The notes under the pieces are model-generated. The model did no database searches, was not told the origin of the DNA, and worked only from the letters and a program-made list of their open reading frames with translations. Below are positions 48,862-61,100 of a DNA stretch of 64,000 nucleotides, piece by piece. Made by a program: the position numbers and the translations under genes. This DNA comes from Gorsachius magnificus. Taxonomy: Eukaryota > Chordata > Aves > Pelecaniformes > Ardeidae. Numbering within the stretch: position 1 is the first letter of the stretch; each line of letters begins with the position of its first letter. The stretch covers positions 15,189,821-15,253,820 of the forward strand of contig CM067081.1 of assembly GCA_034008185.1 (NCBI GenBank), in the 5' to 3' direction.

Positions 48862-48912
48862 CAGGCAATCGAACCCAGTCCTGCTAGGTGGAAATTGTCT
48901 TAGCAAGGGTTA
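48862..48912 (-). mobile_element. Possible tRNA-like SINE relic
   Basis: The minus strand has GGTTCGATTGC (48865-48875), close to the RNA polymerase III B-box, preceded about 25 nt upstream by CTTGCTAAGACAA, a loose A-box. No cloverleaf can be folded by eye. This is likely a remnant of an old tRNA-derived SINE, or chance. Confidence 0.28.
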
Positions 48913-49005
48913 ATCTTCCATCTGCTTCTTATATTCCCAAGCTTTTCTCCCTGTTTCTACTCACAGTCTAATTTCCCACCAGGAACTTGATTGTCTCATG
49001 AAGTC

Positions 49006-49494
49006 TCACAGAATCACAGAATGGCAGGGGTTGGAAGGGACCTCAGGAGATCATCCAGTCCAACCCTCCTGCTAAAGCAGGTTCACCCAGAGCATATTAC
49101 ACAGGACTTTGTCCAAGCGGACTTTGAATATCTCCAGAGAAGGAGACTCCACAACCCCCCTGGGCAGCCTGTTCCAGTGCTCCGTCACCCTCAGAGTAAA
49201 GAAGTTTTTCCCTCATATTCAACTGAAACCTCTTATGTCTCAGTTTATGCCCATTGCCCCTTGTCCTGTCGCTGGGCACCACTGCAAAGAGTCTGGCTCT
49301 GTCCTCGTGACTTCCACCCTCTAAGATATTTGTATGCGTTGATGAGGTCCTCTCTCAGTCTTTTCTTCTTCAGGCTGAACAAGCCCAACTCTTTCAGCCT
49401 TTCCTCATAGGGGAGATGCTCCAGTCCCTTCATCATCCTAGTTGCTCTCCTCTGGACTCTTTCTAGGAGTTCCTCATCTTTCTTGAACTGGGGA
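49006..49494 (-). mobile_element. CR1 LINE fragment, different subfamily
   Basis: Reverse-complemented CR1 of about 490 bp. Its 3' end (TCACAGAATCACAGAATGGC, GGTTGGAAGGGACCTCAGGA) differs from the copies at 22.3, 47.3 and 57.2 kb. The minus strand encodes pieces of the ORF2 C-terminus ([40 protein letters not shown]) that are broken by frameshifts further on. Confidence 0.93.
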
Positions 49495-52400
49495 GTCAAC
49501 AAAGTTGACTCTTCAGCCTTAGCATCTTCACAGACTCCTCTGAATTATCATTTCTTTTCATAACCTCAGGTTAAAGGCATATATAAATAAATTCTTATGT
49601 GAAAGACAGTATTAATCAGTTGTGTCATACAAAATCAGTTGGAAATGTCTAAATGGCATTGTATCAAGCATGTAAAACATAATCTGATTTTCTTATCTTA
49701 CTCTGTCCCATCACTGCTACATAAAGACTAAAACATGGCTTAAAACTCCATCCACTATATAACAAATTTCCAGAGAGTTTTGGTTCTTATGGAGTACCAG
49801 GTAATTTTATTTACTCTTTATCTCTTGCTCCATGTGTTGTTCTGTGTCCAGCTCTGCCTACCTCTGCCTGACATACCACACAGCTTTCCACAGATGTACT
49901 CTAGGAAAGCAGAGAAGCCCAATGTGCCTGTACCTCACTGCATGCTTCTTGCACAAGTGTTTGTGCCATAGGAGGCAGGGAATAGTAAACTTTCTGTCTC
50001 AAAACAGCGGCGCAGGCAGGATTAGGTTCCACTCCTGAGTAGGCTGGTCAAAGCACTTGCAGAGACTGGAGTGCCTGATTCAGCCTTAGCTGGAATTTAA
50101 GTGGTCTTGGTGTCCAGGTGTGAGCACATTACTTTTCCACATTTCTGTAGATGAACTGACTTCAATTAGATTACTCTTGGATGGCAAAAGAGGGATCAAA
50201 CCCAAAAGCTCTGTTAAACTTATGTTTAACATAGAAAAATCATGTGAAGTCACTACTTAGAGCAAAAAAGGGCACTGCTTTGCATTGATGTCACCTGAGA
50301 TCCAAATCTTTCTTTTTTTGTCTTCTTTTGTTTTTGTTTGAACCAAAAAGTTCTTGGGTTCTTCCTTTAATTATGTCCTGTATAATTTTATTTCCTAATT
50401 AGAGCTCAGCAATAAAATTATTCAAATCTTTAAAAATATAACTTTGCTTTTCCAAAATACATATGCCCCTTTGACATAGTACAACCTATGTAATCAATGT
50501 AATAGAATACATCTCAAATATTGTTCTAGCATTCTGCAAAATCCGATTTTGTAATAAAATAGTAGTCTGCCTTATAATCCAGGAAAGAGAGAAGCAAAAA
50601 TGTGTATTTCAAGGCACTCTTTGTCTATTAAGATAGACCATATTATACCTCTGCTGCGAAACTTTGTTGCATTAGATGCCAGCCTGCTCAGTCTCCTAAA
50701 TGAAAGGTTTTACACGAACATGTACATTTTATAATGGCGTAAGTATTTTCCATGCCTGCTCACCTTTAACAGCTTCTGTATCGAAATTGCTTAGTTTAAA
50801 AGATTACGAATTTTTTGTTGGTCATCCTGCCTAACTAAAGGTCAGACCAAGCTACTTTCTGTACGTGAATGAGCTGCGTTAATGAAACTGCTGTGAGAAC
50901 ACGGGGCTACAGCGACAACAGGAGTTAGGCTCTGGACCCTGCATCGAATCCGTCGTACTTGCTGTGTGCATAGGCTTTCCTCAGCACACATCGCAGCTCA
51001 CTGTGGTACTCATCTAAACTTCCTGTTGTAACACTGATCCCCATTTAGCTTTTATTTGCTCTTTCTAGGGCATATTGTTATCTTAAATTTGAGCCCAGAA
51101 TGTAAAGACTAACTCTCAAGTCTTAATGAATTATTCGTCATCTTCAAATTCTTTAAAATCAGAAATTATCCAGTTTTTCTTCATGGCTCCTTCACAAACA
51201 GATGCTGATTTCTCACAGTATTTTCTCTGATGAATTCACCAATTTACTTCGTTAAAGTACGCTGAATTAAACAGCAGCTAAATCAAATTGTGCTATAGTT
51301 ACTCATTACTATGAGAACTTAAATTCGTTAAGATAGAACATAAGGAATTTGCATTGTGTAATAGTTAATATCTATGTGTGAATTATTTGCTTGTTGAAAA
51401 TAGGTATGTCTGTGAAAAATCCATTTTCCTAAAAATTTATAAAAAAATGTGCATGTGCAAATATGGAACCTTTTGTGGGTGGATACTAATTTTCTAGTTT
51501 CAGCCAGATACATAACTTTACATTGCTACCAAGCTTTCACCTACACATCCTTTTGATCTCTTTGTGCCACCACAAAATACATTACTGTAGCAAAATAGTT
51601 CTTCAATTTTTTGTCAGTGTTGAAACAAGTCTTATCTTTCCCTCTGCTGTGTGTTGACATTCTTGGCTGGGCTTTGCAGATCATGTCTTAACAGTGTTCT
51701 CTGTCTTTATATTTAATGGATCCAATTTTCTTACTGGATAAGATAGTTTTAATCATAACTTTTCATTTATACAGTGCCATTTGAGGAAAATGGTTTTCAA
51801 GAGGAGGATTTACTTTGCCTGTTTTCTAATTTTAAGAATATTAGGCAAAACAGTGTTTGTCTTCAGTTAATGGTTCCAGAAATTATTAATGGTTAAACCC
51901 TCTTCAATCTTCATCACTGGGCATGTGGTATAAGGGGAACCTTGGGAGGAAGGCAGGGGGCCTGCATCACTGCTGCACAGAAGAGTGACAGTGCACTGGT
52001 AAAAATGGCTGAGTTACTTGGTTAAATTGAAAGCAAATTAATATCTCATGGTGTGGGAAGGTAGCGTTTTTCCATAATTTGTAGAGAATAAGACAGATAC
52101 ACATGTGACAAATTTAACTGCATGGTGAAGAACGGGGTGCAATGTATGAAGGTGCCCTGCAATGTTGAAATTTAGAAAGGTGGGGGTACCCTTCACCTTT
52201 TGAAAAGCACAGTTCTGTCTGGATGGTGTATAACAAAAAAATCTACTCAAAGTATTGCCAATTGTTTCTGAATTGGCCAAGCGTTGAAGAACTGAAATAT
52301 TAGACTCTGGATTTTGCATCAGACCCAAATGCCATAAACCAGCACAGCTGCATTAGATCCAGTGTAGAAATTCAACTTAGAAACTGTCAAGGCACCAATA

Positions 52401-55339
52401 TAATTTCATCCTCCCAGTTCTAAAGTTCCCTTAAAGCACGTTGTATAGGGATAATAAATGCCAGGTCATCACTTCCCAAGAAGCCTAGAAGACCCTCACA
52501 TTAGTATGTTTGGGTCTGGATACTTGTCAGAATAGTAAACTGCTCTCAAGGGGTCAGACAAAACCAGTATTTCGCATTTGGCTGATCAAAAAGGGCTAAG
52601 TTATTCCAAATTCTCAGAAAAAAGAGCATGACTCCAAACTGAGAGCAGCAAAAAGATGGCCAAGGAACCCAGAATTGGAGGTCTGCCGTGCAAACACTTA
52701 ATTTAAACCTCAGCAGGTTTTAATTTAGTCAATAGAAAAAAGAGCCAGAGTTAAGCCACAAGCCTGCTAGACACTGACTTGGATGTGGGGTAATAAACAA
52801 CATAATGTGAAGGGAAGATACACCCCTGAGACATGATGGTTGCTCAGCTTCTTAAGTGAATCAGAGCAAATTAGATTTTATCACTGATATTTAAGATTAC
52901 TACATGCCCTTTATAATTGAAATCAATAGTGAAACTTGTATGGAATATGAAAAAAAAAGAGGTCACCACTTTAATGAAATGGGATCTTCTAAAAGATGAG
53001 AAGGCGGTCTAAACTGAACTGGTATAAAATCTGGGTTGTTTAACAAATTATTACTTTGGATTTAAGGAATTATTACTTTGGATTTAAGGAATGTTACTAC
53101 TGCCCTGACCCTACGCAATGATGTCCAAACTGTATCATTCCTCCCTGAGCTAGGAGAAAATTTGCCTCCTAGTCCCAAATCCCAAATTCAGAGTACATGA
53201 GCAATATACACCAATTGGGTATGTTAAAATCTACTAGCAACACAAGGAACATTTAAGGTTAAAAAATATAAACCAGTCTTTTCTTATTTGGCTTCATATC
53301 TGTTCTTAGATGTGTACATTTATCTTATCAGCAAGTGGTATCTTTCCTTTAGTCTTTAACCCTAGGCTATGTCGCATGACTATGAGTTATATTTGCTCAA
53401 TCTTTTTAGCATATTTTCTTTCTGAACTCACTCCTCTTTCTCTGGGCTTTCAAAACAGAATGTTCAGTCCTGATTTCTAAGTCATGAAAAGTGATCGACA
53501 GTGTATTTGTGTGAAGGTGCTCTATCAGAACGGATGGAAGATAAAAAGCATGATGAGAAGCTGATGCGTTTGATCTGACAGTTATCAAAAAGTCATCTGT
53601 CTTCTGGAAAATGAGATGCTGCAGTTTCTGGGTTAATATATAAAGTTGTTTACAAAACACTTAATTGTCAGGTGTCTAGTTATATTCACCCTTTTACAAG
53701 CAAATGGGGAAAATGAACACGACCAAAGCCACCATGTTTGATCCAAAAAGAAATCCGAATTGGAGCCACAGCTCTGTGCTGTGGGCATCATTATGAAATC
53801 AAAGCAAAAGCAGTTCCTGAGAAAACAAACCATAAGTACAAAATCATTCTTGAAACAGAAAATGATACTGACTTATATTTAGATGCCTCTCCTAGACTGA
53901 TACATTTAGCATGCTTTCTATTACTAATGCAGGACTTTGCTCTTCAGAACAGGTTTCTGTCTCTGGGATAAATCTCAGTCAGTAAATGTTCCAAAGCGTT
54001 AGCAGTCATTCAGAAAGGATATGAAGAATGTTCCGTCTCATTAGAACATTAAAAAGCTTTCAAATAGTACAGAATGCAATTATCCAAATAAGAACCAGGT
54101 CACAGCACTAGAACTGCTGTCCTGACCCATGCAAAAGCAGCAGTTGTTTTGTTTTTGTTTTTTTTAAGTGGTGACTGATATTAAAAATGTGACATGGTGA
54201 CTCAGTAGATACAGACACTGTGCAGGAGGGAGCTGGACAGGAGATCAAGAGTCATTTTTAAGGAGAAAATTAAAAATGTGAATTAAGGCTTGCAGTAGGT
54301 TTTTTTAAAATATATTTATCGCTCTCAGGCTCTGTACAGTCAAGAATGCAAGAATTACGAGGCAAAGGAGCAAGTAATCAAGAGGTAATTGAGTCCATCA
54401 TAACAGTAGGGAAATGCAACAGAGAGCAGACCTGAAGTTTTTCCTTGTTTTCCTTTCAGTCTAGTTACGGCTCACTGTAGACCATGATCTGAGTTTTGAA
54501 TTTGTGACAGTTTGTGACAATTGTGAAGTGACAATAGGTTTTTTTTTTCTTACACTGGTTTTGTTATTTTAAAAAGACAAGTAATTAATCTCACTAAAAA
54601 CTGTGCTTTCTTATCGAAGGTGATTGTCTCAAAGTTGATCTGAACAAAACCATCCAAAACTTTGTGGGACACCATAGTTTCCTTTTAGTTTTAAATGTTT
54701 CATGTTGTAAAGCCTTTGTTACAGCTCCCCCACTTTGGGTTGTGGGAAAGCAGCCTGCTGGTTATGGAAATGTAACTCATAGACCAGTGATGATGTGGCA
54801 GGGGTCACAATACATGTTGAAAAAATACATGTACTGTAATGGAAATTATTTTTCTTTCTTTTTGAGTGATTGTCTGAGTGGATTATTCTAATCTTACAGG
54901 TTCCTATAATGTTTTATTCATCAGGAAAAAAAAAGTGAAGAAAAAAAGGAAAAAGGACATCTGCCCAAACTGGTAGTAGGTCTGAAATCTTTTAACAAAG
55001 CATATTGGGAGTTGAGGATGTAGACTAAGCTCCAGGAAAATCCTGCACAAATCAGAGAGCCAGGAATTTTCATTAAGCAAGATCTATTTGTTGAAATGAG
55101 TAGAAACTCTCTATTCTCTGTGTCTGCCAATGTCCTGGACAAACTGGAAAATTTTCTAAATGTCTTTGTTTTTTTCACATGAAAGGATGAACGCCTCCTC
55201 AGAACTCATGTACAATTTCATTTCACCTGGGCTGGGATACATATTTGATGAAAAAACAGGAAGATGCATATGATTAATTACATTTAAAACCAAGGCTACC
55301 TCATTAAAATAACTGAATGACATTGTCCACATGGGAAAT
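49495..55339. other. Intergenic AT-rich sequence
   Basis: Nearly 6 kb with no recognisable gene or interspersed repeat. The only local structure noted is a 22-bp tandem duplication at 53046-53089. Confidence 0.6.
53046..53089 (+). repeat. 22-bp tandem duplication
   Basis: Two identical copies of a 22-bp unit (AATTATTACTTTGGATTTAA plus GG) lie at 53046-53067 and 53068-53089. Confidence 0.9.
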
Positions 55340-55882
55340 AATGCCCTTGAAGCAAAGGCAGCCAACCTCATCTTGGGATGTATGAGAGTGTAGCCAGAAG
55401 GTATAGGGAAGTGATCCTTCCTCTTGCCCTGGTGAGACACATCTGGAGTGCTGTGTCCAGCTCTGGCCTCCCCAGTACAAGTAAGACATGGATGTGTTGG
55501 AATGAGTCTAGTGGAGGCCACCAAACTGGTCAGGGGGCTGGAGCACATAACATATGAGAAGGAACTGAGCAAGCTGGGTTTGTTCAGCCTGGAAAAGAGA
55601 AAGCAAAGGAGAAACCTTATTGCCATCTACAGTTACCTGAGCAGAGGATATCAAGAAGGCAGAGTTAGATGACTCTTGGAGGTGCGCAGCAATTAGGAAG
55701 AGAGGATATGGACACAAACTAGAACATGAAAAATTCCTGTTAGTCTTTATTTTTCAAATACCAGAACAGTTTGCTCTGAGAGATGTTCAAAACTCAGCTG
55801 GACAAATTGAGGGGCTTGGATTAGGTGACATCCAGATGTGCCTTCCAACCTAAATTATTCTATGATCCTGCGGTTCTGTGAC
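55340..55882 (+). mobile_element. Old, degraded CR1 LINE fragment
   Basis: The translated sequence resembles CR1 ORF2 only in broken pieces: KAANLILGCMRV after several changes, then [20 protein letters not shown]. It ends with a recognisable CR1 tail, CCTTCCAACCTAAATTATTC then TATGATCCTGCGGTTCTGTG. Several stops and indels make it clearly older than the copy at 57.2 kb. Confidence 0.88.
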
Positions 55883-57156
55883 TGCCCTGGCACATAGCAG
55901 GTGGGGATAACTACTAGATACACCTGAGTGGACATAAATGAAAGCTCGTATTTCTTTAAAGAGGTTATATTGTGTATATATATAGCATAATTAGTGCTTA
56001 TATATGAACATGTAATACATATTTAGGCTACATATACAGATATATATATATTCTAGGATAGATAGAATTGCAATACATTACAAAAGCAATTGCCACAGTA
56101 TCACTCTGATGGAGAATTTCTTGCTCTTTGCTATGTAAAATGAATCTAATATCATCAGGTTTCTGTTACTTCAGATGAAGTGTTTCTGTGTCAAGTCCAC
56201 AACACAGAGTATAGCATCCAAGTTATCAGACAGAGGGAAATGTATCAGGCTGTGGTGAAAGGCTGATCAGTTGATCAGCCAAGATACACCTAACCTGCGG
56301 GGTCCAGGATAATCTTCCAGGTTCTTTTGTGTGCTCTAAATACATCCTGAGTTCATGTCAGGATGAGACTGTGTACCGTGACTTGCCTGTATCTTTTTTT
56401 CTATTGGAAAGAAACAGGAATGTGGGCAGAGAGGGAGCCACAGTATGATTCAGAAACTGGGATTGGGAGGCATACCATGGCACGTTATGGTACCGTGCAG
56501 GGAACATGAGTACAAGTGCCAGAAATGCCAGGTCTAAATTGTCACTAATAGACTTTTCTAACTAAAGTCATGCCTGGGCTTGCTTAAGGGAATTGTGAGA
56601 AGATGTAAGATAACCCCAGAAACTGTATTTCACTTCAAAGTTTTACTAGAGTGCTTATGTTAAGTTTCATAATGGGACAGAGTTCTAATACAGAAATCTA
56701 TTCCCGATATTTTCACATTAGTATCTGCTGGTCCAGCTTCATTATCTGTCATTCTGTGTATCCTGAATTAGCCTAGTGACGCCTTCACTGAATCTATACT
56801 TAATGATTCTCACCTACGTATCACTCAAAAATGTGACACAGCATTTATGTACATTTGTAGATGCTAAAATATTATTTGCTTTTGTGTCTTTGAAGCTAGC
56901 CAGTGGCTATAGGAGTTTTGACTCCTCCTTTGATTCTCTCATGCCTGAAAAAGTAAGAAAAACTGAGTGCTGCTTTTTATTTTAAAAACATCTCCAAGTA
57001 AAAAATTGAATTAGAAATCCATTTTCAAAAATACATGTTGTATATGGTTTGCTAGAAAAAGCAATATTCTGTTTTCTGTCCAGAAACAAAATATAAGTGT
57101 AGAGGTATATCTAATAGAGCAACACAAAGGAGAGGGAAGATAGAACTCAAGATGTG
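55883..57156. other. Intergenic sequence between two CR1 copies
   Basis: AT-rich DNA with a TA-rich stretch at 55970-56055 (repeated TATATA words). No gene is recognised. Confidence 0.6.
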
Positions 57157-58160
57157 TGACCGGTGACGAGTGGTGTCCCTCAGGGGTCCGTACTGGGACC
57201 GGTGCTGTTCAATATATTCATCAATGACTTAGACAGGGAGATCGAATGCACCCTCAGCAAGTTTGCGGACGACACCAAACTGAGTGGTGCGGTTGACACA
57301 CCAGAAGGACGGGATGTCATCCAGAGAGACCTGGACAGGCTGGAGAGGTAGGCCTGTGTGAACCTCATGAGGTTCAACAAGGCCAAGTGCAAGGTCCTGC
57401 ACCTGGGTCGGGGTAACCCGTGGTATCAATACAGGCTGGGGGAAGAAAGGATCGAGAGCAGCCCTGCCGAGAGGGACTTGGGTGTGCTGGTGGATGAAAA
57501 GCTGGACATGAGCCGGCAATGTGCGCTGGCGGCCCAGAAGGCCAACCGTACCCTGGGCTGCATCAGGAGAAGCGTGGCCAGCAGGGCGAGGGAGGTGATT
57601 CTGCCCCTCTACTCTGCTTTGGTGAGACCTCACCTGGAGTACTGCGTCCAGCTCTGGAGCCCTCAGCACAAGAAGGACATGGAACTGTTGGAGCAGGTCC
57701 AGAGGAGGGCTACAAAAATGATCCAATGGCTGGAGCACATCTCCTATGAGGACAGGCTGAGGGAGTTGGGCTTGTTCAGCCTGGAGAAGAGAAGGCTGCG
57801 GGGAGATCTGATTATGGCCTTTTAGTACCTAAAGGGGGCCTATAGGAAAGATGGGGATAATCTTTTTAGTAGGGCCAGCTGTGACAGGACAAGGGGTAAT
57901 GGTTTTAAACTGAAGCAGGGTAGGTTTAGACTGGATATAAGGAGGAAATTCTTTACAATGAGGGTGGTGAAACACTGGAACGGGTTGCCCAGAGAGGTGG
58001 TGGAGGCCCCATCCCTGGCAACATTCAAGGCCAGGTTGGATGGGGCTCTGAGCAACCTGATCTAGTTAGCAGTGTCCCTGCTCACTGCAGGGGGGTTGGA
58101 CTAGATGACCTCTAGGGGTCCCTTCCAACCCAAAACATTCTATGATTCTATGATTCTATG
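57157..58160 (+). mobile_element. CR1 LINE, about 1 kb, with partial reverse transcriptase frame
   Basis: This is the longest and best preserved CR1 in the window. One frame runs from 57163 to the natural stop at 58063-58065. It includes reverse-transcriptase motif B ([20 protein letters not shown]) and the catalytic FADDTKL of motif C, followed by the thumb region and the C-terminal [14 protein letters not shown] block. Two in-frame stops break it: TAG at 57349-57351, where a Trp codon is expected, and TAG at 57823-57825, where Gln is expected. The 3' end is complete, with tandem ATTCTATG repeats. The element is 5'-truncated and lacks ORF1, the endonuclease and the N-terminal reverse transcriptase, so it is inactive. 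Confidence 0.96.
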
Positions 58161-61100
58161 TCAAAGGGAAACAAATCTATCAATGCAAGCCAGAAAGATA
58201 CTGTTCGTTCTGACATCAAAATGAATGGCACTCAGTTAAATCCTGCTGGCTGTGTCTAGTTATTCAGGTAAAACCCAAAGCTCTGGTTTAACTCTGTATT
58301 GTTCAGAATCTGTGAGCCACCCAGACACTGAAGATCCTTGTACTGGGAGAATTAAGCCTAATGATAATATTAGTGGAGCTGGTTTTTCCTGCCTTGTTGA
58401 ATGAGAAAAGGATCACCAACCTTTGATATGGACCGGGAGGAAAGTTCACACCTCTTCCCTTTTCCAGAATGGAAAAGTGCTGGGAAAGTAAGAAATTAAA
58501 ATTCTGTAATTAAGCTCCTGGGAAGAATTGAGCCACCAAATTAATTAATGACAACTGTGATTGATAAACCCGGTACTTTGTAGAATTATTTATAACTATA
58601 AATCATCCAGGGTGTTCTTCTTCATATTAATATTTCATTATTGTTTTTCTTTTAAAAAGTTATGCAGACAATTCCAAGAGAGATCTACTAAAAAGGTCTC
58701 TTAAATATTAGATTGAGGTATTAGATTGAGAAATAGATGTTTGAGCAAAGAATTGAATACTATTGCTAAATAATAAGACTTTTTTCAGAAGTAGGTTCTC
58801 TGATATTTTTAATGATTATTGCTTTTTTTCATTTGATTTTTTATAAGTTACTTCCCAAACTGAAGAAATATTATATGTATCTTTTCCTTTTAATGCTTAT
58901 ATTAAAGAGCCTTTTGTGGCTTAACAGGCAGTTTAGTTCTCCTTTCCCTTCTTTTGCCAAAGGAAATAGTTGGAATTTTTTTCTTCTTTTGCTTCTCCTT
59001 CATACAGATGACCTGCACACTTCTCTAAGTCAAATTATACACTAGAGAACTGAGATTCTTGCAAGAGCACATGACAGAAGTCACCAGAAAAAACTATTTT
59101 TTTTCACAGACTGAGACTGCACATACAGAAGACCAGTAGACATATTACTGAACAGAATGTGTTTTCCCCTTTATAAAATATTGAGATATCTTTAAGGACT
59201 TAAATGCTGACAGTAAAGAAAAGGGCAGTATTAAGTGTTATGCAGCATAAACTGCTTCTCTTCAGTTGTGTCCACAAGACAGCTTAGTTCTGAGAACTAC
59301 TGTCTGTACCTCAGCTCCCATGAAGCCAAAAAGATATTTTATTGCTAGAGATTTGCACAAAATATACTCTAAAGTAATGTGCCAAATTCTCTTCAAGATT
59401 CCAGAACGTGTAATATCAGCTAATGCACATCATCTTCCAAAAGTCCTCGGTTACATATTCATCTTGTGGACGGTAAGACATTCCAAAGCTTGGAGACGAA
59501 ATGCTTTTGCAATCTGCTATTTCCTTCATACTGTTAGCCACTTGAAAAATAACCTGGTTAGAACTGCAGGCAACAGTAATAAACCAAACAAACTAAATTA
59601 TGCTCACAGTAGAAGCTGTGGAAATCATCAGTTCAACGAATGCTAACCGTAGCTACCATAGCTGGTTTTGCAGTCTGCATGCGGTAATTATGAGAATATG
59701 TAGGTGTTTGGAACACTGAGAAGATGAAATGAGCCTGTCATGTTTTCCAGTTTTGAATCTGAGAAAGGTAGATTGGGAGTAATTAAAAGTTACTGTTTTT
59801 TTCCATTTGTGCATCTGACCAAATTAAGGATCTGCTGCTTTCAGCATCTTTTCCATAAGTCTCATCTGACTCATATCCTCTCATCTGGTAAGTGACACAA
59901 TCCTGGTTAGTAGGTCTGTTATTACTTGGGCTCAAATCTTAAAAAGACTGCTGTGTGGCAAAACAATTATATGTTGCCCTCATCTCTCATAGTCATAAAA
60001 GTAAGATTCAAGTATGCCAAAGACACACTCTTTATGATCAAAATAATACATCCCTGCTTTGTTATTTCTTTTAAGAAAATGAAATATTAATTTGGATTTC
60101 TCGTTTAAGGTTGACCTTATGATTTTACTTTCTAAATTTTTAAATACGTCATTAGTCTTTGCATACCGTGCAGCATGGTGTGAGGTACAGCTAAAATGCT
60201 ATACAGCCATCTGTCAGATCTTCTAAGGCTGGGGTGTTCAGCTCGCTTGTTATCCATGGGCAAGGGCAGAGGTGCAATACCAAGTGAATGCAATTCTTTG
60301 CCTCCTGGAGCAGCCTGGTTCTGCAGGAATACCACCAGTTCCATCAGCATGAAGCGCAAGGTCATAAGCCCTCCCAGGACTTACCTGGCCCCACATAGGA
60401 ATTATGGTTTTGGCAACTGAGTAGAAAAGATGGGAGACTATCAGAGCCAAGGGAGGGGGACTTAGGGTTTCAGGCCATGTAGCCATCCTGCTCTCCTGGG
60501 ATTAACAGGAAAAGCTTTGGCCTCTCTGCTCCTATGTTTTAATCCCTCAGACCACTGCCAGGCCCTGTGTGAGTCCACACAGCAATTAGTACTATGATGT
60601 AAAAAAAACCAGGCTTCATCTGGTTCTCTCGAGTATAAACAACATACAAACATTGTAGTAAAGACCCAGCGTACTCAACAGCACCTAGTGACTAACCTTG
60701 GCCATCTTAGCAGCCATCACTGTCTTGCCTTCAAGTATTATTGGCGTGAGCCGGATGGGTTGTGCTATTCTGATTACACCTGCTAAGGTGTAGTGACACT
60801 TCCATAAGCACAAGCACATCACGAACATATACACAAAGCATGGGTAGCTGTCCTTGTTCATTTTCACTAATCAGAACAACAATATGCCCTTGTCTTACTT
60901 ATATATGAGGGGAAAGAATGTTTAAGTATGGTTAAGTTTATGATTTGGAGAGTTTGACAGGCTATATTTTGTGATTTTGGAGAGTGGTCTTTTCTGGGGA
61001 ACCCTTATTCACTGAAATGCGTGAGGTACTTTTTAGGCCAAAAGATACAGTTTGTTTTCAGCTGCTGTATTATAGCTGCTCTTTTCACTGTTTCTTGATG

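Noticed and set aside
48991..49410. 139-codon plus-strand open frame.
   Set aside because: Antisense to the CR1 copy at 49.0-49.5 kb.
55156..55626. 156-codon minus-strand open frame.
   Set aside because: Largely antisense to the degraded CR1 at 55.3-55.9 kb; the remainder has no homology.
57229..57738. 169-codon minus-strand open frame.
   Set aside because: Antisense to the CR1 reverse-transcriptase frame at 57.2-58.2 kb.
59266..59646. 126-codon plus-strand open frame upstream of PGR.
   Set aside because: No recognised motif, no poly(A) tail or target-site duplication of a retrocopy, and no splice context.
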